Assembly (NCBI GenBank): GCA_013306675.1
Contig: JABLUY010000242.1
Location: 1-55,881, forward strand
Source: Thraustochytrium sp. TN22
Lineage: Eukaryota; Sar; Bigyra; Thraustochytrida; Thraustochytriidae
Reading direction: 5' to 3'
Length of the DNA: 55,881 nt
Below, piece by piece: positions 1 through 7,658 of the stretch. The notes beneath the pieces were generated by a model. That model was not told the DNA's origin. It searched no databases and saw only the letters and a list, made by a program, of their open reading frames with translations. Both the position numbers and the translations under genes were made by a program. The first letter of the stretch is position 1; every line of letters starts with the position of its first letter.

Positions 1-1892
1 TTTACGCGCTGCACCACATCTTCCTCACGGACAAGGGCCTGTACCTGGTGGTCTTTGACATGCGCGAGGTCCTCCGGGAGGAGACCGTGGAGACGGCGGT
101 GGAGTACCTGCGCTTCTGGCTCAACAGCATCGCGCTGCACGCGCCGGGGGCGCCCGTGCTCCTGGTGGGCACCTACCTGGACCAGGTGGACCCGATGCAG
201 GACTTGCGCAAGGTGGACCGCGTGCTGCGTGCGCAGCTCCGGGTTCACGAGATGTCGACGCTGGTGGAGCCGGCGGGCGAGCACCTCTTCTTCGCGGTCG
301 ACAACAGCAGCCTTGACCCGGAGCGCGCGTCGGAGCTGCGCAAGGCAGTCGTGGCGACGGCCCTGCAGCAGGACTACATGAAGCAGGAGGTGCCGCTGGC
401 GTGGCTCAAGGTGCATGAGGACCTCCTCCTGACGAAGGAGCCCTTTGTCCCGTACGAGGCCGTCCTGGAGCTGGCGGCCCGGTACGGCCGCTCTGGCGCG
501 GACGTGGACGCGATGCTGCGGTACTTTCACGGGCTCGGCGTGGTGGTGCACCTGCGCGGGTCGGAGACGCTGGCGCGCGTGGTGGTCCTGGAGCCGCAGT
601 GGCTGCTGGACAAGCTGGCGCGCGTCATCGCGGACGACCTGCACATGCATGGCTTGTACAGCAACGAGGCGCTGCAGGCGGCCGGGCTGCTTTCGGCGCT
701 GGTGCGCATGCGCGAGAAGGACGGCGTGGCGTCTCGGGCGCTGCTGGACTGGCTCTGGGGGGGCAAGCAGGTGGACTACCTGATCGCCTTCATGGAGGCC
801 AACCTGCTGCTGTGCGCGTGGCGCTTCGATGGGTCCGACTCGTACCTGGTCTCGGGTCTGCTGTCGGACTCGGTCCAGGAGGTGAAGACCTCGAGCTTCG
901 AGCGTGGCGCCTCGTGCGACCTGGACTTTTCGTCGTTCTTCCTGCCGAACGGCGTCTTTCACCGCCTCGTGGCGCAGTGCGCGACCTACGCGCTGAGCGA
1001 GGGCGTCCTCTCCACGTCTCGTTCCCGGCAGCCCTTGCCGCCCGAGGTGGACCGCAAGACGGCGCGCGTCTTTTTCGGGCGCGACTGCTTCCTGCTTGAG
1101 GTCCTCGGCGACGTGATTCGCATCACGGTGCGCAACAACGTGCAGCGCCCGGCCAAGATCGTCAAGCTGCTCGTGTCCATGTTTGAGGCGCAGAAGGAGG
1201 CGCTCTTCCACGGGCTCAGCCCGCAGCTCCTGCTGCGCAGCCCCGGCTCGCCGGTGGTGCGCGTGCTGTACGAGGACGTGGCCGAGGCGCGCCGCGTGCG
1301 CGACGAGGACGTCTGGGGCACGGACCCGGACGGCAACGTGGAGGTTGCAGCAACGGCCTTCTTTGCACCCTTCTTTGACGACGGCATCGGTCCGCTCAAC
1401 TCGGACGAGCGTGGTACGGACGTGCCGCGGTACACGGTGCCCAAGCTCCCTGCTGGTCTCACCAGCCACGTCTTCCTCAGCCACAAGGAGGACTATGGCG
1501 GCGACCTCGCGCAGCTGCTCTCGGACCGGCTCCGCGCCCGCGGGCTCGACGTTTGGATCTCGCAGGATTTCCGGGGCAACCTCAACATGCAGGCCATGAT
1601 GGACGGCGTGCGCGACACGCGCACCTTCGTGCTCGTCCTGACGCAGGGCGTCTTTAGCAGCGCCGCCGTGCGTCGCGAGCTTCGCCAGGCCGTGGACTGC
1701 GGCAAGAGGATCCTGTGTGTGAACGAGTCCATCCCGGACCGCCCGGGCTATGCTCCTTTTGGCGACTACATCAAGACCACGCCCGACTTTTGCGCGGGGC
1801 TCTTTCTCGAGGAGGAGTCTCTGCCCGTGCGTCGCCGCTACTACGAGGAGGAGGCCTTTTTGGCCGAGCTCATTCGTCGTGCTCTCCAGTGA
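1..1892 (+). CDS. ROCO (Roc-COR) protein with C-terminal TIR domain, 5' truncated
   Basis: The gene enters the window already in frame (first full codon at base 3) and ends with TGA at 1890-1892. The first ~75 codons are the end of a Roc GTPase: a hydrophobic strand ending VVFDMRE, then the NKxD-like motif VGTYLDQVD. A COR domain follows (about 380-1290), recognisable by the winged-helix stretch with LEPQWLLDKLARVI. From about 1467 to 1889 there is a TIR domain: HVFLSHKED at strand A, GLDVWIS at strand B, FVLVLTQGVF at strand D. ROCO proteins are Ras-like signalling GTPases that dimerise through COR, and TIR supplies homotypic assembly or NAD hydrolysis. At the position where NADase TIRs carry the catalytic Glu (after strand B) this one seems to have Asp (SQDFRG), so NADase activity is doubtful. 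The N-terminus, probably with repeats, lies outside the window. Confidence 0.88.
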   Translation, partial: YALHHIFLTDKGLYLVVFDMREVLREETVETAVEYLRFWLNSIALHAPGAPVLLVGTYLDQVDPMQDLRKVDRVLRAQLRVHEMSTLVEPAGEHLFFAVDNSSLDPERASELRKAVVATALQQDYMKQEVPLAWLKVHEDLLLTKEPFVPYEAVLELAARYGRSGADVDAMLRYFHGLGVVVHLRGSETLARVVVLEPQWLLDKLARVIADDLHMHGLYSNEALQAAGLLSALVRMREKDGVASRALLDWLWGGKQVDYLIAFMEANLLLCAWRFDGSDSYLVSGLLSDSVQEVKTSSFERGASCDLDFSSFFLPNGVFHRLVAQCATYALSEGVLSTSRSRQPLPPEVDRKTARVFFGRDCFLLEVLGDVIRITVRNNVQRPAKIVKLLVSMFEAQKEALFHGLSPQLLLRSPGSPVVRVLYEDVAEARRVRDEDVWGTDPDGNVEVAATAFFAPFFDDGIGPLNSDERGTDVPRYTVPKLPAGLTSHVFLSHKEDYGGDLAQLLSDRLRARGLDVWISQDFRGNLNMQAMMDGVRDTRTFVLVLTQGVFSSAAVRRELRQAVDCGKRILCVNESIPDRPGYAPFGDYIKTTPDFCAGLFLEEESLPVRRRYYEEEAFLAELIRRALQ

Positions 1893-2454
1893 GGTGATGC
1901 TCGCGACTGCATGTGTCGCATTGCGAGTGTGTGCTCGAGACCTTCGGGTCCAATTCATGTTTTGTTTTTGTTTGTTTGCAGTGATTGTCCTTGTGATTGC
2001 ACAGCGGTCAGAAAACAGCCATGGAGTCACTTTGCACAAGGACTTTCACGGGTACTTGCAAGACCGATCCAGCTCCGGGACGGCCTCGGGCTCTTGCGAG
2101 GCCACTTCGGCATGGAGTAGTCAACTGATCAGAACGTTGCTGGCGAAGATTGGCCTTACCGTGACACTGCAAGCCGAGTGTCAAGCGAGCGCACAGGACC
2201 GTGGCGCGCAAGTCAGCCAGTCACCAAGATGAGGAGATTTTGTCGCGAAGCGTGCCGCTTCTCCCTTGCTTGCTGCAAGACTGGCCTGCTCACTTGCCTT
2301 GGTGTTTTTTCCACCCTGCCGCCTGCGTTGAGACCGAGACCGTCGGGACGCGCGTCTCGTGGCGGTCGCTCTCGGCGCCGCTCGTCTCCCTGGCCAACCA
2401 GCCGCAAAGCGCCATCTAGCCCAGGAGCTCGGCCCGATCGCGCGGGCCCGCGCG
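1893..2454. other. Intergenic, ROCO-TIR to DUF3883 gene
   Basis: Tandem (plus/plus) intergenic of about 560 bp, clearly less GC-rich than the flanking genes. It contains a T-rich run ending in TTGCAG near 1958-1980, which resembles a splice acceptor. No convincing upstream exon was seen, so this is only a possible 5' UTR intron. Confidence 0.4.
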
Positions 2455-4311
2455 ATGCTGGCCGCGGCGGCGGCGGCGGAGGAGGAGGCGTACTTCGCGG
2501 CGGCGGCGGCGGCGGCGCGCGCCCCGGGCTTCGCGAGCGCCGATGCGGTGCTGGCGCGCATGGGCGGCGTGTACGCGGCGCAGCGCGTGGCCGCGACGCG
2601 CGGCGAAGCCATGCCGCAGTGCGTGGCGTACCTGTGCGACGTGCAGCGCAGGCTGGACGCCGTGGTGGAGGCCTTCTTCTTGACCAGGCCGGTGGCGTGC
2701 TATGTGGACCTGGAGAAGGAGGTGGTGCGTGCGCTCAACGCGGACGGCGTGCCGACGCTCGACCAGGCTCGCCGCGCAGCAGCAGCCGCCGTGGCGGCCG
2801 CAGGCGCTTGTGCTGGTGCCGGTGCTGGTGCTGGCGCTGGCGCCGGCGCCGAAAAGGGCGCCGCGGCGATTGCTGCGCATAGTCAATGTCCACAGGACCC
2901 GGACGAGATTAACCTGGACGAGGCGGAGGAGGAGGAGCTCGAGGCGCCCGCGGAGCCCGCGCCGCGCTGCTTTGCAGACTTTGGCCTCGGCCCGCTCTGG
3001 GCGCACCCACCGACGCGTGCGCGCTTTGCGTTCGGCGAGCCCAGGGCGCCTGCTGCGCAAGAAGACGTGCTGCGCCACCTCCAGGGCTTCCAGGGCGCGC
3101 TCGCAGACTTTCCCTATTTTCTCATGCAAACTCTTGGCGTGGCCAACCTTGCCGCCGACGCAGGCATCCTCGTCGACGTTAGCGCGCTCGCGCCTCTGCG
3201 CGCCTACCTGGCCGACTCCTTCGCGGACTGGGCCGTTCCTGCGCAAGCCGCCTCCTCGGCGACCCCAGACCAGCGAGCTGGCCCCGTCCCGCCCAAGCCG
3301 GGCTTCGGCGCTGTGCCCAAGTTGAAACGCCCACAGGGCAACCCGGCAGCGGTCGCCTTTGTTGACGCGGTCGAGGTCGCCATGGAAGAGGCCGACATGC
3401 GCTTCTCGCCATCCTTGGCGAAGCTCGAGGCCCTCATCGAGGAGCACGTCGAGGTCGACACGGCAGCCACCACCAAGATCTTGGCCGAATACGCGCTCCT
3501 CCACCTCGGGTCCTCCCGCTATCGCGCTAGGCGTTTTCTGCGGCAGGAGGAGGCCGACGGTGAGGAGGAGGCCAAAAATGAGGTGGCGGAGAAAGCCAAA
3601 GCAGAGGAGGAAGATGAAGGGGACGGCGATAGCAATCACGAGGGCACCAGTGACGCTAGCATGGAGCCCATGAGCAAGATCGATGCCAAGGCCCAGGCCG
3701 AGGTCAAGGCCGAGGTCCTCTGCAGCGATCTCAAGACCTCAGCAGGCGGCAGCGCGCAAGCAACAGGCGCAAGAAAGCGTGGCGGCTGCGAGACGGCCTC
3801 GAGAGCTGCGAAGCGGGCGCGGTTTGAGGCTGCCATGCCGCATCTTCGTGACGACCGATACGTCCGCTGGATTGAGGCGAGCGAGCTGGCAGGTGTGCTG
3901 CCAAGCCTGTCCGCGCTCGACGTGCGCGACCCGCGCCAAATGGGTCGGTGGGGCGAGAGCCTCGTGTACAAGTACCTGCGCGCCACGCATCCGGACTGCA
4001 AGGTGACCTGGGTGAACGAGGTGCAGGAGTCCAAGGCAAGCTACGACCTGACGGTGACGGAACGAAAGACGAACTCGCTGCGCACGACGCGTTTTGTTGA
4101 GGTGAAGACGACACGATTTGACAACAAGAACGCCTTTGAGGTCTCGCTGAACGAGTGGGAGTTCATCACGGGGCGCGGCGCGGGTACGCTTAATTTCGAG
4201 ATCTTTCGCGTCTTCAACGCCGGTAATCCCCGGGCGGTGCGCATCGCCGTTGTCGAGGACCCGCTGCGGCTTCTTCGCGAACAGAAGCTGCACCTCTGTC
4301 TTGCGATCTGA
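2455..4311 (+). CDS. DUF3883 (NO VEIN C-terminal type) protein, PD-(D/E)XK-like
   Basis: About 618 aa from the first ATG of the frame (2455); the frame opens further upstream only with non-ATG codons. The N-terminal third is Ala-rich and helical, with a low-complexity Gly/Ala run near 2810-2850 and an acidic patch. The middle (3540-3790) is charged, with Lys/Arg-rich nuclear-localisation-like sequence around 3770-3820. The last ~125 residues (about 3930-4300) match DUF3883: GRWGESLVYKYL, then WVNE, SYDLTV, FVEVKTT and NEWEF. The E...D...ExK pattern is the signature of a PD-(D/E)XK nuclease-like fold, and all acidic and Lys positions are present. The domain is known from plant NO VEIN and from many bacterial restriction or defence proteins. 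Here it sits between a TIR protein and E3 ligases. The substrate is unknown. Confidence 0.8.
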   Translation: MLAAAAAAEEEAYFAAAAAAARAPGFASADAVLARMGGVYAAQRVAATRGEAMPQCVAYLCDVQRRLDAVVEAFFLTRPVACYVDLEKEVVRALNADGVPTLDQARRAAAAAVAAAGACAGAGAGAGAGAGAEKGAAAIAAHSQCPQDPDEINLDEAEEEELEAPAEPAPRCFADFGLGPLWAHPPTRARFAFGEPRAPAAQEDVLRHLQGFQGALADFPYFLMQTLGVANLAADAGILVDVSALAPLRAYLADSFADWAVPAQAASSATPDQRAGPVPPKPGFGAVPKLKRPQGNPAAVAFVDAVEVAMEEADMRFSPSLAKLEALIEEHVEVDTAATTKILAEYALLHLGSSRYRARRFLRQEEADGEEEAKNEVAEKAKAEEEDEGDGDSNHEGTSDASMEPMSKIDAKAQAEVKAEVLCSDLKTSAGGSAQATGARKRGGCETASRAAKRARFEAAMPHLRDDRYVRWIEASELAGVLPSLSALDVRDPRQMGRWGESLVYKYLRATHPDCKVTWVNEVQESKASYDLTVTERKTNSLRTTRFVEVKTTRFDNKNAFEVSLNEWEFITGRGAGTLNFEIFRVFNAGNPRAVRIAVVEDPLRLLREQKLHLCLAI

Positions 4312-4386
4312 CGGCGAGTCATGCATGCGTTTCCAACGATCAAAATGAAGAAGGTTTGCCTTGTTGATCCGAGTCTTCAGATACTG

Positions 4387-6951
4387 TCAGCGTGAAAAGC
4401 CTTCCTCCGGCTGCGGCGCGATGACGAGCTCGAGCTGTGGTCTGGGGCTACTGCGACGCGGGATTGCCACGCTGATGCGTTGAGAGAGCCGCCGCGGCAG
4501 GGACGCGCGCGCAGCAGCGGCGCGCTCCTGGCTGCGGCGGGACAGGCGCCGGCCCAGCGCTACCTCGTGCGGCGTCTCCGGCTGTCGCGCTGGCGGGTGG
4601 TGCAGGAGCCGCAGGACGCTGGCTCGCACGTCATCGACGCTGCGGTTCACGTTGACAAAGTCCATCCCGGTGACGACCCAGCGCTCGCACACGTCCGCGT
4701 AGGACCAGACGGTGCTGCGGTCCGGCAAAAAGAGCACCGGGTCCACCATGGGCTCGCCCTTGAGGTCCACGAGGTCCGCCAGAGAATCGCCGAGATCCTC
4801 GAGGTCCTGGTCGCTGCGCGGGAGATCTGCGTAGTCCACGACGGCCTCGAAGCGGTCCTGGCGCTGCCACTCGGCCCAATCAGCCAGCCAGGCATCCAGG
4901 TCCTCCTCGGAAACGGCCAGCGCCTTTTCTCTGGCCGCAGCGAGATCGTCGCTGACTCGGACCTCGGGCGCCACGTAGATGAGGCGCGTCGAGGACACCG
5001 GCAGGTCCAGGGCCTCGCGGAGATCGATCTCGAACTGCAGAAAGACCGACACCTCATCGGACCGATGCGCGGCCGCAAAGCGCCGCGCGTGCTCGTGCAC
5101 GACGTCAAGGCGCATGATGCGGAGGCCGAGGGCGCGCAGCTTGGCGCGGTCGCCGCGCGCGTGGGCAATGGTGGAGACAAGTTCGGCTTGGCCCAGAGCC
5201 CAGATGGGCTTGTCGTTGCAGGTGTTGATGGCGTCCACGAGGCGGACGACGATCTCGAGACTTGCAATGGGGTCCGTAACGATGGACCGCAGCACGCCGC
5301 GTGCCCGCGCGCGGAGCTGATCGCGCGTGGCTTCGTTGCGGTATTCCGCGGACCCGAGAAGCTTGGTGAAGAAAATCAAAAGGCCCTGCAAGTACGCTGG
5401 GTCCACGTGGTTGCGCAGATTCTCCACATCGATGCCGAAGTCTTCGCGGATGCGAAGCAGGCTCACCGCTCCAGCCTCGAGCGTCATGTCAATCGTGTAG
5501 CGCGAAGCGGCTGCGCGAAGTGCGTCGCGCATGGCAGCAGCTTCTTCCGTGGAGATGCCGACATTCTCCAGTCGCACCGGCACGGAGCCGACCCATCGGT
5601 CCTCGCGCGACCGCTGAAAGATCTCCAGAGGGAGTCCGGCGAGCCTCGGGCAGTCCTTGAAGGTGACCTGGCTCGCGCGAAGCTGAAATGACGCGGGCAC
5701 GCGCGCGAGCGATGCGGCCTCGGCTACGAAAAGGATGTCGTCCACGCGCATGTCCACCGGCAGGCTCGCCAGCGCGTTGCACCCCTCGATGTGAAGGTAC
5801 GACACGTGAATGTTTCGCGGGAGCCTCTCTAGCGACGAGCATCCGAACATTTTTAGAGTGCCGCGCTCGGGGACGGGCGACGCGGGCAGCGACTCGAGCG
5901 CCACACAGTGATCCAAGACGACCGTGTTGCGCGCGTGCACGCCTGCAGGGAGCGACGTGATGCGAGCGTACGGGTCGGTCACCTCAAGATGGCCAACGCT
6001 CGCCTCCGCGTCACGAGCCATCACCACCACGACGCCTCGAATCCACAGCGTGCAGCCCACCTTCAGCCCATCAGGCAGAGCAAGGGCGCCGTCTCCGACG
6101 ATGGCCATGTCGCCATCGACCTTGGTGCCAGTCTGAAGCTCGCCCTCAGCGTCCCTGGCCACCACCAGAAGCAGATCGCTCTCCTCCAGGCGCAGGCGCG
6201 GGAGGTCTGGTTCTAGCTCGAGCCGCAGAGCCCGCCCTCGGCGCATGCGAATCACGAGCGCATCCGCCTCCTCGTCCCAGCGGAGCCCGACGACGTTCTT
6301 GTTGGCGGCGAGCGCCTCGCAAAGTGCACCGTTGCGCACTTTGTCGCGAACGGCCAGCAGCTTCGCCCTGCCTGCTGCTGCAAGGCCGCATGGGGTGTGT
6401 TCCCAGGCCTTGGACATGTCAGTTCTCAAAGCGGCACGCGATTCCTCGTCGCCAAGGCTCCGGATGCATCGCAGGGAGAAACGGGCCGGCTTGGCACCTG
6501 CGGTGCACAGCGGCGAAATGATCACGAGGGGCGGCCACGTCGCAGCGATCGTGCAAAGGAAGATGCCCACGCTGCACAGGGCGAACGGCATGGCGCAGTA
6601 GCCGAGTCGGTCGTCCTCCATTTCATTGCAGCAGTTGCCGAAGCCCTGAACGAAAGCGGACAAGCAGCGGAACCACGCCAGCTCCGGCCCCGCGGCCGCC
6701 TCCGCAGCGCTTCCAAGGCAGCCGCGCGGCGTGAGCATCCCGTACAAGTCCATCGCATCGAAGACCTCGCCGTGCAGCGGCATGTCTCTGCGCAGCTCCG
6801 AGGACAAGTTGGAGAAGCTCACGGGCCGCGCGCCCTCGAGGCAGGCGGAGCACGCCTCCCGCACGCAGCGCGACGCCGTGCGGGACTCGTGCGCCGCGAA
6901 CTCCTTCTCCACAGCGCGGCGCAGCTCAGCGTTCACCAAAGGTGATCGCAT
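4387..6951 (-). CDS. LRR-NEL-U-box protein, copy A (putative E3 ubiquitin ligase)
   Basis: About 854 aa from the first ATG (6951); the frame stays open to 6990 but without ATG. Order of parts: short N-terminus, a hydrophobic segment at residues ~118-152 (possible membrane anchor or hairpin), a linker, then ~7 short leucine-rich repeats of the bacterial LPxxL type (~290-447). A NEL domain follows (~502-707). NEL is the E3 ligase fold of bacterial effectors (IpaH/SspH/SlrP), and its active-site CxD motif is present as C578-N-D580. The conserved RLDVVHEHAR helix, the EVSVFLQFEIDLRE segment and the WLADWAEWQ end also match that family. At ~729-784 a U-box-like stretch begins with GEPMVDPVLFLPD. 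The Arg/Ser-rich tail may be regulatory. It converges with the DUF3883 gene 75 bp away. Copy A has lost the N-terminal CxxC pairs seen in B and C. Catalysis is inferred. Confidence 0.8.
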   Translation of the reverse strand: MRSPLVNAELRRAVEKEFAAHESRTASRCVREACSACLEGARPVSFSNLSSELRRDMPLHGEVFDAMDLYGMLTPRGCLGSAAEAAAGPELAWFRCLSAFVQGFGNCCNEMEDDRLGYCAMPFALCSVGIFLCTIAATWPPLVIISPLCTAGAKPARFSLRCIRSLGDEESRAALRTDMSKAWEHTPCGLAAAGRAKLLAVRDKVRNGALCEALAANKNVVGLRWDEEADALVIRMRRGRALRLELEPDLPRLRLEESDLLLVVARDAEGELQTGTKVDGDMAIVGDGALALPDGLKVGCTLWIRGVVVVMARDAEASVGHLEVTDPYARITSLPAGVHARNTVVLDHCVALESLPASPVPERGTLKMFGCSSLERLPRNIHVSYLHIEGCNALASLPVDMRVDDILFVAEAASLARVPASFQLRASQVTFKDCPRLAGLPLEIFQRSREDRWVGSVPVRLENVGISTEEAAAMRDALRAAASRYTIDMTLEAGAVSLLRIREDFGIDVENLRNHVDPAYLQGLLIFFTKLLGSAEYRNEATRDQLRARARGVLRSIVTDPIASLEIVVRLVDAINTCNDKPIWALGQAELVSTIAHARGDRAKLRALGLRIMRLDVVHEHARRFAAAHRSDEVSVFLQFEIDLREALDLPVSSTRLIYVAPEVRVSDDLAAAREKALAVSEEDLDAWLADWAEWQRQDRFEAVVDYADLPRSDQDLEDLGDSLADLVDLKGEPMVDPVLFLPDRSTVWSYADVCERWVVTGMDFVNVNRSVDDVRASVLRLLHHPPARQPETPHEVALGRRLSRRSQERAAAARASLPRRLSQRISVAIPRRSSPRPQLELVIAPQPEEGFSR

Positions 6952-7658
6952 CCTCCAGAGCCAACGCGGCGTTTCGCGTCTCCCGCCCACTCCGCCTGGC
7001 TCGCCACGCGACGCGCGTCACGGTGCTTGGCTGGTTGGTATGGTTGGCTTGGTACCGTCGACGGCCGCGAGCCCCGTGTCGATGGATCGCCAGGCGCCCG
7101 TGTGGCGAACCTCGAGCAGGTTCGCCGCGGCGGGACGGGCGACGCCGCTCCGACTGCCGCGAGCAGCCCGCGGCCCTCCCCGGCACCGCGCCCCCTCGCC
7201 GCCGCGAGCGGCCTGCCCTCGCGGCTCGCGCGGCACACGCCCGATTTCCCAGTCTGAGCCAGCTGAGCGAGGGCACCGCAGGTGGCACGTGCCCACCCGT
7301 TCTCGGCCCGGCGGGACGCTACGATTGGCACGATCAACGCGGCGAAGGAGAGGCTACGCATCGCGGCGCCGGAGAAGGACGGGCGAGGGCGCCCCGCGGC
7401 TTGCGCTGGCTGACCTCCGTCCTGCGGCGCGCTGGCAACCTCGCGAGGTGGGCAGGGATCGAGGGAGATTGCCTGCTGCTGGTCGGGTCCTACTTGGCGC
7501 GAGGAATGCAAACCCGGGTACCGTACTACAACCTGGGTACCAGGGGGATGCGCTTGGGATGAATGCCATGCGCCTGGGATGTATTGCCGCCTGGCCTTCG
7601 GTAGAGACACGCTCGCAGAAACCAGCATCGCAAGGATTTTGTTTGTGGACGGCTTCTA
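6952..7658. other. Intergenic between NEL copies A and B
   Basis: About 700 bp holding the promoter/5' UTR of copy A and the 3' flank of copy B. Long frames exist on both strands but show no domain and no consistent protein character. Between 7505 and 7590 there are short direct repeats: a CTGGGTACC-type element twice and a GCGCNTGGGATG element twice. Confidence 0.4.
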
